This document shows, piece after piece, positions 56,161-64,000 of a stretch of 64,000 bases of DNA. The position numbers and the translations under genes were made by a program. Position 1 is the stretch's first letter. Each line of letters starts with the position of its first letter. This DNA is from Prorocentrum cordatum (taxonomy: Eukaryota; Sar; Dinophyceae; Prorocentrales; Prorocentraceae): contig CAUYUJ010004729.1 of assembly GCA_963575745.1 (NCBI GenBank), positions 1-64,000 on the forward strand, given 5' to 3'. The notes below the pieces were generated by a model. That model was not told the DNA's origin, did no database searches, and saw only the letters and a program-made list of their open reading frames with translations.

Positions 56161-56351
56161 TTAAGTCGGGCGCGTCCCCCTTACAGGGGGAACTTCGACG
56201 AACAATGCAGCGTACCCCAAACATACCCCAAAAAGGTCAAACAATTCTCAAACAATAGTTCCAGGCTATGTTTGGATTTGTTTTGGATTATTTTTGGGGT
56301 ATTGCTATTTTTCGTCGAAGATCCGTTTGTCGGGGGACAGGCCCGACTTAA
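56161..56351. mobile_element. hAT-like MITE (191 bp) with perfect 8-bp target duplication
   Basis: Terminal inverted repeat of about 42 bp: TTAAGTCGGGCGCGTCCCCC on the left against TTAAGTCGGGCCTGTCCCCC from the right, and both resume with CTTCGACGAA further in. GGCTAACT flanks it on both sides (56153-56160 and 56352-56359). Eight-bp duplications are characteristic of hAT and a few other superfamilies. The interior is AT-rich and non-coding. A second, more decayed member lies at 59554-59697. Confidence 0.88.
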
Positions 56352-56359
56352 GGCTAACT

Positions 56360-56684
56360 CTTTGCCTCGGCTGCCTGGTAGCTTCAGCTTGCGGAGCTTG
56401 CAGAGTTCGCTGCTCAATTCGTGCTGCCATAGTTTGTGGGCATTTTTTTTTTTTTTTTTTTTTTTGTGTTGTGTGTGTGTGTGTGTTTATATATATATAT
56501 ATAATAATAATAATAATAATAAATAAATTTTGCTGCGGGAGCCCGCGATGCAACCGCCACAGCAGAACACGACCGACCGGCCCGTGCGCCCGTGACCGTG
56601 CGGCTGCACGGGGGCACGCTTCCGCGCCGTGGCTGTGTTTCCCTTTATGTCCTGCAGTGCTGCAGGCAGCTCTTTACATTGAAG
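56360..56684. other. T run, GT, TA and AAT microsatellites; no gene
   Basis: T run at 56442-56465, (GT)n to 56486, TA then (AAT)n at 56502-56523, then unique GC-rich sequence. Confidence 0.7.
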
Positions 56685-56689
56685 TTTTG

Positions 56690-56895
56690 TCGGGGGAACG
56701 TAAGACCCGGGTTTGCCAGGACTCGGGTTCGCCATCGTTTTTTGACGACCGCGCCCCGGATTTTGACGAGGAGGAGTTTCGTGGGATGTCTGCAGCGGGA
56801 GGCCTCGTCAAAATGCAGGCTCGGCCTCGTCATTTTTTTGACGACCTCGTCGGGGATTTCCGAGTCCCCTGTACCCAGGTCTTACGTCTCCCCGA
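56690..56895. mobile_element. MITE family A, copy 2 (206 bp)
   Basis: Same length and orientation as 4323-4528, with about eight substitutions by eye. It is flanked by TTTTG on both sides (56685-56689 and 56896-56900). Two independent copies with different but perfect 5-bp flanks fix the boundaries: TCGGGG at one end, CCCCGA at the other. Confidence 0.92.
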
Positions 56896-56998
56896 TTTTG
56901 GTACGGGGTGTCACCCTCGTGAAGCAGAGGCGACACCTGTGGGAGCTGCTCGTCCAAACAGGCTCGTGTGGTGCAGTGAGGGACTTCGGTGCTCGTTC

Positions 56999-56999
<1 letters not shown>

Positions 57000-57034
<35 letters not shown>

Positions 57035-57045
57035 CGTGTGTGTGC

Positions 57046-57092
<47 letters not shown>

Positions 57093-57110
57093 CGTGTGTG
57101 TGTGTGTGGC
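57000..57110. repeat. (GT)n microsatellite
   Basis: About 110 bp of GTGTGT with a few GCGT interruptions. Confidence 0.95.
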
Positions 57111-57116
57111 GCGCCC

Positions 57117-57640
57117 GTTTCCGCCGCTCTTCGACTTACTCCGCTTCGTCGCTGCGCGCTTAGACTTGCTGCGTGTGTGGTTGGAAGGTATTGGGATGGG
57201 CTCTGGTTGGGGGTAAATTGGGTGGGCGTCCTGGGGCGGGTTGGCGGGGGCCTCAGTGGGCGGGACGGGTGAAGCGGCCTGCCTGGGCGGGACTGCGTGG
57301 GGGTGGGCCGGGTGGCGTGGGGCTTCGTGGGCTGCCGGGCCGTTTGCACGTCGCGAGCGGGCAGGTTTGCGGTGTCCCCGCGGTGCAGCGGTGCAGAGTC
57401 GGCTGGGGATCGCCGGCCAGGTGGTGGCGCACATGGAGGCCATCCGGAAATCGCGCATCCAGTTCGAAGCGCTGCGAGAGGTGGCGCCAGAGGTGCTGCT
57501 TCTCTCCCTGTGTAAGCGGGAATGCACCAGCACCATGCGAGAACGCCGTCGGAGGATCGATAGTGGGCTCTGGCCAAATGTGTGATGTCATGCGGAGAGA
57601 TTCGCCAGTAGCCTGATCACCTGATTGCGAAGGCCTGACG
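57117..57640. other. no gene recognised
   Basis: A 114-codon + frame (57241-57585) ends with a plausibly helical stretch (AHMEAIRKSRIQFEALREVA), but longer frames lie on the opposite strand and there is no known motif. Confidence 0.35.
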
Positions 57641-57664
57641 GCCGGTGCCGCCGACCCTGAGCAG

Positions 57665-57675
57665 GGACGACGACC

Positions 57676-57739
<64 letters not shown>

Positions 57740-57762
57740 CTACGACGACGACGACGACGCTT
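57665..57762. repeat. (GAC)n microsatellite
   Basis: Nearly pure GAC/ACG repeat for about 100 bp. Confidence 0.95.
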
Positions 57763-57784
57763 ACTTCGGTCAGAGTCCTCAGGG

Positions 57785-58380
57785 ATTCTGTTTGGGGTCT
57801 CCTCGGAGCGATCTCGGAGGCCTCTGGGGGGCAGTTTCGGGAGCTCCTTGGCAGCATCTTGGAGTTCTCTTGGGAGCCTCTTGGGAGCCTCCTGGGGCTT
57901 CCTGGGGGCCTCTTGGGGGCCTCTTGGAGCCTCTTGGGGGCCCCTTGGGTGCCTCTTGGGGCCTCCTGGAAGCCTCTCGGGGCCGAAGGCTCGACATGTT
58001 CGTTTGGTTCCCCTGTGTGGGCACCCTCTTGGAGCCCTCTTGGGCCTCCTTGCAGGCGTCTCGGGCCGTCATCGGGCCCTCTTTGGTTCGTTTCGGGACC
58101 CTCTGGGAGGCCTCTTGGGGCGATTGTTGGAGTCTTGGGCCGTCTTCGAGCGTCGGGAAGCTGAAAAGGCGAGAACGCCCAAGTCCTTGAAACGCTTTAA
58201 AGGAACATCAGGGAATTTTGCCTTTTTTGGGATCTCTTGGGAGTGCTCTTCGAGGCCTCTTGGGGCGTCTTCAGTCCTCTTGAGCGGACTGATCGATCGG
58301 CGATTCGGGGTCCTTTTGGACCGTCTTGGGGGCTTCTTGGGGCAGGCACTCTTGGCTCGTCTTGGAACTTTTCGGGCCCC
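57785..58380. repeat. GGCCTCTTGGGG minisatellite with conserved spacer, reverse orientation
   Basis: Units GGCCTCTTGGG(G) and GAGCCTCTTGGG. At 58136-58205 the reverse complement carries TTGGGCGTTCTCGCCTTTTC and a GACGCTCGAAGACGG segment, a diverged copy of the spacer seen at 12945, 13185 and 13557. The orientation is opposite to the 12.7-15 kb arrays. Confidence 0.8.
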
Positions 58381-58584
58381 GGGGCTCCCCCCGGGAGGTG
58401 TGGTATTCTGACCCGGGACCCCCCCCCGGACTCCCCTTCCCCACTTTAGCGGGGAAGGGGTTAAAGTGAAGAGGCTTTCCTTCGACTCAACTACGATGTT
58501 GCTGAATTTCGCTGTGGCTAAGTTGCTTGAGGAGGCAGGCGCGAGGAAAGAGGGGGGAGAGGCAAAGGGCGCAGGGAAAGGGGA

Positions 58585-58715
58585 GGGGCGACGACGACGA
58601 CGTCGACGAACGGCGGCGACGAGGGGGACTACGACGACGACCACGACGACGACGATGACGACGACGACGACGACGACGACGTCGACCGCGACCACGACGA
58701 CGACGACGAGTCAAA
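58585..58715. repeat. (GAC)n microsatellite, second tract
   Basis: ACGACGACG interrupted by GGCG and CCACG words. The flanking 58716-59006 holds a TTTCCA repeat at 58780-58800 and nothing recognised as a gene. Confidence 0.9.
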
Positions 58716-59006
58716 CGGAACAGTGCATTCCACACGCCGACAGGGTCGGCGGAATTATTATCTGTCACTGCGGGACGTGGCCATTTCCATTTCCATTTCC
58801 TCTCTGCTTTCATCCTCCCTTTCTCCCCTCTACACCTACATGGTATGAATAGTTCCCTTGTCTCCCCCAAGATTACGTGCTGAACGTAGTCGGCTCTCTC
58901 CGTGCATTTCCCACAGGACATTAAACGTTGATGTCTGTGTGGTGCTGTCCTTCCAATCGGAACGTTACGTTTTTTTTACTGCTGAATGCTAAGCATTGTT
59001 TTTACT

Positions 59007-59480
59007 CTCGCTACAGGCGCCCCGGCGCTCTTGCCTATAGGCGCCAGCTGCATTTCCGTTGAAGTGGAGGCCCGAACTGGCCCCAGGGCAGCAACAACAG
59101 CGCTCCGGTGCGGCATGTCCGCACAGCTTACTCCGAGAGGGCCCTCGCTACAGGCGCCCCGGCGCTCTTGCCTATAAGGCGCCAGCTGCATTTCCGTGGA
59201 AGTGGAGGCCCAAACTTTAACGGGCGAAGAAGGGTATAAAATAAACTTTTCGCCGTCGGGGACACCTGCCCCTGGGCGGCCGGAAAGTTTATACCCCTAC
59301 GGTGCCACCGTAAGGGTATAAGCTTTCCGGCCGCCTTGGGGCAGGTGTCCCCGACGGCGAAGAAGTTTATTTTATACCCTTCTTCGCCCGTTAGGTTGAA
59401 GTGGAGGCCCAAACTGGCCCCAAGGCAGCAGCACCCGCGCTCCGGCGCGGCACGTCCGCACAGCTTACTCCGAGAGGGCC
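59007..59480. repeat. 137-bp tandem duplication, second copy interrupted
   Basis: Unit 1 starts CTCGCTACAGGCGCCCCGG at 59007 and unit 2 at 59144. Unit 2 is split by the palindromic element and its extra 21-bp repeat (198 bp in all), then continues to about 59480 (CCGCACAGCTTACTCCGAGA). Unit 1 gives the uninterrupted target sequence. Confidence 0.88.
59217..59394. mobile_element. near-perfect palindromic element with 21-bp direct repeats
   Basis: The left arm (from TTAACGGGCGAAGAAGGG) and right arm (to CCCTTCTTCGCCCGTTAG) are complementary over almost the whole 178 bp, with centre TACGGTG-C-CACCGTA. It is flanked by 21-bp direct repeats, 59196-59216 and 59395-59415 (GTTGAAGTGGAGGCCCAAAC plus T, one difference). 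A single arm occurs at 42592-42670. It is non-coding. The palindrome indicates a fold-back element; the duplication is too long for common DNA transposons. Confidence 0.88.
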
Positions 59481-59553
59481 CAGGGGCAGCGAGGGCCCGA
59501 GCCTCAGGGAAGGGCGCCCTCGCTCGAGGCGTCGCTGCAGTTCGACGCCCGAA

Positions 59554-59697
59554 TCGTGTCGGGCGTGTCCCCCCACAGGGGATTTTCGACGAAAAATAAA
59601 AAGACCCCCCCCCAAAATAGTCCAAGCATAGTCCAAACATAGTCTGGGGACTATTGTTTGAGTATTTTTTCTCTGTAGGGGGACAGGCCCGACTTCA
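59554..59697. mobile_element. hAT-like MITE, second copy, decayed
   Basis: The left end GTGTCGGGCGTGTCCCCCC and right end GGGGGACAGGCCCGACTTC match the ends of 56161-56351, and TTTTCGACGAAAAATAAAA follows on the left. Candidate 8-bp flanks CGCCCGAA and CACCAGAA agree at six of eight positions. Confidence 0.7.
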
Positions 59698-59703
59698 CAC
59701 CAG

Positions 59704-60010
59704 AAGGGGGTCCTTCAAAAGCAGTCTTGCCGTTGCCTGCGGATGCCAGAACGTCCGCTTCGATCGAGAACCTTCCTCGCAGTTTGGCATTGCAAGGGGG
59801 CCCTTCAGAACCAGTTTGCGGCTACTCGCAGATGCCGGCACAGTCTTTTGGCTAGAGACTTCTCTGCAATTCAGCACTGCAGGGGGCTCCCTCAGAGTAT
59901 TCTTGCTGCTGCTCGCGAGTGCTGGAACGGCCATTTCGTTTGAAATTCCATTGCAATTCAGCAGCACAGGGGAATCCGTCAGGCCAGCCTTGCCGCTACT
60001 TGCTGATGCC
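59704..60010. repeat. tandem repeat of about 88 bp, 3.5 units
   Basis: Units start AGGGGGTCCTTCA (59705), AGGGGGCCCTTCA (59795), AGGGGGCTCCCTCA (59881) and AGGGGAATCCGTCA (59968). Each has CTTGCCGCT- and GATGCC-like blocks and a GCAATTCAGCA-like end. The unit continues into the CCCAGGAGG repeats after 60010. Confidence 0.8.
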
Positions 60011-60109
60011 CCAGGAGGTCCCAGGGCGCTCCAGGGACATTGGCCTGGGGATCGTTTCTCCACCCTCCGGCCCCCCGGAGATCCCAGGAGGTCCCAGGAG
60101 ACGCGTCTC

Positions 60110-60470
60110 CGTGTTGGGACAGGTGTTCGGGGAGTGCTTTTCGGAACTCCGCTCCCAGGAGGCCCCAGGATTTTGTTTGCTTATTGGGGTATGTGTTCGG
60201 GAAGCGTTTTTCGGAGCTCCCGCTCCCAGGAGGCCCCCAGGAGGCCTCAGGAGGCAATTCTGTGCATTGGGATGTGTGTTCGGGAAGCGTTTTTCTGAGC
60301 TCCCGCTCCCAGGAGGCCCCAGGAGGCGCCAGGAGAGTCTCGCATTTGGATAATCGTGTGTCCTCGGAGCGCTCTCCTGCCCCCACCCCCCCCTCCCAGG
60401 CCACAGGATACACTTTTCTGTCTTTGGATCCGCGCTCGGGGAGTGCTTCTCGGCCCCCCGGCAGGGTTCG
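60110..60470. repeat. tandem repeat of about 70-84 bp around GTGTTCGGGAAGCG
   Basis: TGTTCGGGGAGTGC (60124), TGTTCGGGAAGCG (60194), TGTTCGGGAAGCG (60278) and diverged forms near 60357 and 60436. Each is followed by CGGAGCTCCCGCTCCCAGG and GAGGCCCCAGGAGG. Confidence 0.75.
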
Positions 60471-60519
60471 CTCTCGTAGGCTTCGCCCTCATGGGCTTCA
60501 CGGCACCTTTTCCTGGGAC

Positions 60520-60860
60520 TCGAAGTGTGCTTTAGTGCTCCTATATATTGCCCCAATTTGTGCTTTAGTGTTCCCTCGGGTTTCACGGCCCCAAATTGTG
60601 CTTTGGGGTTCCTATATATTGCCCCTCGACTCGGGCTCCAATCACTACAGTGGGCCACACCCTGGCCCTCGGGTCACAACAACGGCTCCCGCCTCAGACG
60701 GCCTCACACTTCATTCCCAAATCGCGCTCTCGCGCGGGATTTCCTGACAAATGATGCAAGCGTCGCGCTCTCGCGTGGGACTTCCTCGCAATTGATTCAG
60801 ACGCCGCGCCCTCGACACTCAGGAGTCTCGCTTTGGCCTTTTTCGCGATTTACTTGGGAA
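60520..60860. repeat. short tandem repeats with TGTGCTTTAG and CGCGCTCTCGCG words
   Basis: 60528-60640 iterates TGTGCTTT(A/G)G and CCTATATATTGCCCC; 60716-60860 iterates CGCGCTCTCGCG(C/T)GGGA and a following ATTT block at about 55-60 bp. Confidence 0.6.
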
Positions 60861-61511
60861 TCGCGCTATTGATCGGCAACCCGCCTGTTCGACCCAGCCT
60901 CCTGGCCCGGCCTTGCCGACCCACTCTGTAAGGTCCATCCGCCCGATCTGCCCGTTTGGTTGTGCCACGTGTTTTCTGCTCCTGGTCCCCCTCCTGCTAC
61001 TCTCTCTCGTGCTCCATCCTCCTCCCTCCCCCTTGCCTTATGATGTTCCAACCGACTTTAGCCTTAGTCACCAGGAAGAATTTCGAGGGCCCCCCAAAGT
61101 ACCGAAACTCAAGGGATTTCACGTGTCGGGCCCTGGGAGACACTGGCCCGACACTGTTTCGACATTGTTCCGACATTCTTTTGACACTTTTCGGGGTGCT
61201 TGAAATTATTTTTGGGATGCGGTCTGTAAGTCGGATGGGAGCAACATAACCCTTGTCTCTTATTTCCGTCCGTCCTCTCTTTCCCTGCCTGAGAGGCTGC
61301 ACGACAGACACGTTACAGGTACAAAAAGAGATCTCCGAAGGAAGTACGATCGAAGACGCCGAGGGCGTGTACCGAGGGTTTGGGCTATACAGGTTGAATG
61401 ACACCCGGGCAGATAAGAGCGATCTGCCTTCGGGAGCCTTGAGACGGGGGTCAATGCAAACGGGGGTCAGCCACGGCGCCGGATCCTGCAGGATCCTGCG
61501 AAGACCCCCTC
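60861..61511. other. no gene recognised
   Basis: Unique sequence with no long frame supported by a motif. Confidence 0.45.
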
Positions 61512-61665
61512 TGGCTGACCCGGGTTAGGGAGCCGTTCGTGGCCGCGAGGCGGCCGCGCCTATTGGCTGACCCGGGTTTGCGAGGACCTGCGTTGCAGTT
61601 TGTTTTTCCTGCATTGCAGTTTTTGGTTTCCTGCTGACCCGGGTCTGGATTGACCCGGGTTATTT
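61512..61665. repeat. TGACCCGGGTT iterons
   Basis: CTGACCCGGGTT or close variants occur four times (about 61514, 61566, 61632 and 61649), separated by unrelated spacers. Confidence 0.55.
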
Positions 61666-61699
61666 ATTCTAAAGAATAATTATTGTTGGGCCCCCTGGT

Positions 61700-62205
61700 G
61701 CGCGCCCCCCCTGCGCCGCCTAGGCCGCAGCTACATGTTCATCATTTTCGTGAGGAAGCCTCAGAAAAGAGGGTGTGTACAGGATCCGGTTGTTTTGTTG
61801 TAATCCGTTTTCCCTTGCAAAAAACAATAGAAAATGACATTTCTTGTTCTAATATAATCAAATTTCAAGAATCCCTTGCAAAAAATAAGGTAAATTGGAC
61901 ATTCGCGCGCGCAAGACGAAATCCTTCCAAAAGCTTAGTGTTCGGAGCGATTTTAACATAAAAACATCAAAAAACCAATGGTTTTTCAACAAAAAAATGT
62001 CAAAATCTCATCCCGCGCGCTCTTGCGGATTCGTAGGGAAACCAACACTTTTTAAACATTTCTGTCAAACGGGCTTTTGCGAGCAACTTTTCGAACTTCT
62101 GCGACAACGGTTGCGCACCTGCCAGGGCCATCATCCCTGTCAAATAATACCATGCGGGACACATTCGTTTTTTCTTCGCGCGCGCACGCCGAAATCTCCA
62201 AAAAC
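61700..62205. other. AT-rich unique sequence, no gene recognised
   Basis: AT-richer than most of the window (61780-62060). A CATTCG...CGCGCGCGC...CGAAATC segment at about 61900 is loosely repeated at about 62163. Confidence 0.45.
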
Positions 62206-62207
62206 CA

Positions 62208-62330
62208 TTGGGACAAGCACAACCATCAGGACAACCATCGGGACAATCATCGGGACAACGATCGGGACAACCACAACCACCAGGACAACCATCGGGACAA
62301 CCATCGAGACAACCATCGGGACAACCATAT
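62208..62330. repeat. GGGACAACCATC dodecamer minisatellite
   Basis: About ten units of GGGACAACCATC, with GGACAACCACAACCA variants. Confidence 0.9.
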
Positions 62331-62464
62331 CCTCTCTCTCTTGTGTATTCCCACATCCCTCAGGAATTTGCCCTAAAGATGTGATCAACTATCTTGTGAG
62401 TACGTATCATGTGTATCATGTGTATCATGTACCATATTCATCATATGCAACAGATGTTCTGTGG

Positions 62465-62545
62465 AAGGCTTAACAACTTCTGTGGGTTAACAAGGCTTAA
62501 CAACTTCTGTGGGTGTACGAACGTAGGCTTAACAACTTCTGTGGG
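62465..62545. repeat. GGCTTAACAACTTCTGTGGG triplication
   Basis: Three near-identical copies starting at about 62468, 62492 and 62527, separated by short different spacers. Confidence 0.85.
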
Positions 62546-63191
62546 TGTGTACTCCACGCCAGTGTAGTAGCCACGGTCGTCCGCAGGCCACGAAGTGAAG
62601 TGTCCGAACGTCATAGGGCGGGAAGCTGGGTGTGGGTGGTGGCGAAGAGTCTTGTGGATATTTGGTAGAGCTTGCACTGCCCCCCCACAAAGTGGGGGTA
62701 TTGGCTGGCGTCGCATGAAAACCCTGGCACTGGTGAGAACACTGAGCGTTCGGGTAAAGTGATTGGGGTTGTTGTTGTTGGTGTTATTGAGGTTGATGTT
62801 GTAGTTCGGATGTTGCTTCATATAGCTGCGTACACTCACATCTGCAGCTTGTACGCCGTCCGATTTAATGTGTTATTGCTGCCGCAGCGTTGGCCTCATT
62901 TCGGGATCAACGCTTTGCTTCCGTCGTTCAGAAGTACGGCGCTCTCGCCCCAGCGCAGGCCACATTTCTTCCGAATGGATCAGAATGCTTCCTCGCCATT
63001 GGCGCCCTCGTCCTTTCCCATCCCTCTCCTTTCCCTGGTCTCCTGCTCCTCACGCTTCTCCTGCTTCTGCCGCTGCAGTCTCCCCTCGCCCTCCTTCCTC
63101 ATGCTTCTCTCGTTCTCCTGCTCATCCTCCTGCTCACCCGCCACCGCCTCTTCAAATTTACACAACCTCCCTTCTCATATTGCGCGTAGTA
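62546..63191. other. no gene recognised
   Basis: Unique sequence turning pyrimidine-rich at 63000-63150. A frame of several hundred codons starting at 62672 runs into the iterons and ATC microsatellite and is not credible as a gene. Confidence 0.45.
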
Positions 63192-63480
63192 CCTATACGA
63201 CCACCCTTTCGGGTGATAAGGAGGTTCGGGGGCGGGGGGGTGGAGGAACCAACGTCTCACTCGATCGGTCTCACTATCGATCTCACTGTCGATCTCACTG
63301 TCGGTCTCGCTCGATCGATCTCACTCGATCGATCTCACAATCGATCTCACTCGATTTATTTCATTCGATCGATCTCACAATCGATCCAGCTATTGATCTC
63401 ACACTCGATCTCACTATCGATCTCACTATCGATCTCATAATCTGTCTCACATTCGGTCTCACTATCGATTTCACGATCGA
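63192..63480. repeat. dispersed repeat D, copy 2, with expanded TCTCACTATCGA iterons
   Basis: Same ordered blocks as 17255-17365 (CCTATACGACCACCCTTTCG, GATAAGGAGGTTCGGGGG, AACGTCTCACTCGATCGG), but the 12-bp iteron array extends to about 20 units with variants TCTCACTCGATCGA and TCTCACAATCGA. Confidence 0.88.
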
Positions 63481-63489
63481 TATCACAAT

Positions 63490-64000
63490 CGATCTCATTA
63501 TCAACCTCATCATCATCAGCATCATCATCAACATCATCGTCATCAACGTCATCAGCATCATCATCATCATCACCATCATCATCCTCATCGGGACACCACC
63601 ATCATCATCACCTCATCACCATCATCATCAACATCAGTATCATCACCATCATCATCATCATCATCATCATTATCGGGACTCCATCATCGTTACCATCATC
63701 ATCAGCATCATCATCATCATCATCATCATCATCGGGACACCATCATCATCATCAGCATCGGGCCACCATCGTCATCATCATCATCTCATCATCATCATGA
63801 ACAGCATCATCAACAGCATCATCATCGGGACACCATCAACATCAGCAATATCATCATCAACATCATCATCATCGGAACACCATCATCATCGTCACCGTTA
63901 TCATCATCACCATTATTAGCATCATCATCATCATCGGGACACCATCATCATCAACATCATCATCATCATAATTGGACCACCATCATCAAGATCATCATCA
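63490..64000. repeat. (ATC)n microsatellite with GGGACACCATC units
   Basis: CATCATCATC with repeated ATCGGGACACCATCATC inserts to the end of the window. The GGGACACCATC insert resembles the dodecamer at 62208-62330. Confidence 0.95.

Overview
The window looks like a gene-poor, repeat-saturated stretch of a dinoflagellate nuclear genome. The most direct evidence is at 35831-35863: a 21-nt sequence matching the dinoflagellate trans-spliced leader at 20 of 21 positions, followed at once by a truncated second copy. This is the tandem relict-leader signature left when trans-spliced mRNAs are reverse-transcribed back into the genome. Other support is high GC outside the microsatellites, decayed non-LTR reverse transcriptases and kilobases of trinucleotide repeats. 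I see no rRNA, tRNA, CRISPR array, operon or intact cellular gene. The species cannot be named from this window.

Layout. 0-4.3 kb holds purine-rich and GAT/CCT simple repeats and short tandem repeats. 4.3-4.9 kb is a nest of three small inverted-repeat transposons (MITE-like). 5.2-8.1 kb is a decayed reverse transcriptase with a restriction-endonuclease-like C-terminus; a 165-bp MITE splits its frame. 8-15 kb has 90-bp tandem arrays in opposite orientations, GAT, CCT and TATG microsatellites and a GGCCCCAAGAGG minisatellite with a conserved spacer. 16-17.4 kb has two further inverted-repeat elements and a dispersed repeat. 18.2-22.1 kb is a (GTA)n mega-array with two 114-bp units; 22.9-24.8 kb has G/C runs and a GAGTAGT heptamer array. 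25-35 kb has another MITE, a YVDD reverse-transcriptase fragment, minisatellites and unrecognised sequence. 35.8-38.8 kb begins with the relict leader and runs into very GC-rich, weakly coding-like DNA.

43.4-54.9 kb is the main object: a degenerate LINE-like element of about 11 kb. It carries a coiled-coil ORF1, a zinc-ribbon segment, an RNase H domain, an apurinic-type endonuclease, a reverse transcriptase and a C-terminal zinc finger, all broken by frameshifts and stops. RNase H lies upstream of the endonuclease and reverse transcriptase, an unusual order. Both ends carry tandem copies of one stem-loop. Its loop (AGGAGCAGG) and internal-loop bases (AAAG) are conserved, but its two stems change in sequence while staying complementary. 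I regard this as the best candidate for an undescribed structured nucleic-acid system in the window.

55-64 kb has more MITEs, including a hAT-like pair with 8-bp duplications, a second copy of the 4.3-kb element and an almost perfect palindrome flanked by 21-bp direct repeats. It also has tandem arrays and ends in an ATC microsatellite.

Almost every long open frame lies in simple repeat and was not called as a gene. Functions are given only for domains with visible catalytic motifs. Everything was read by eye; no alignment, folding or database search was run.
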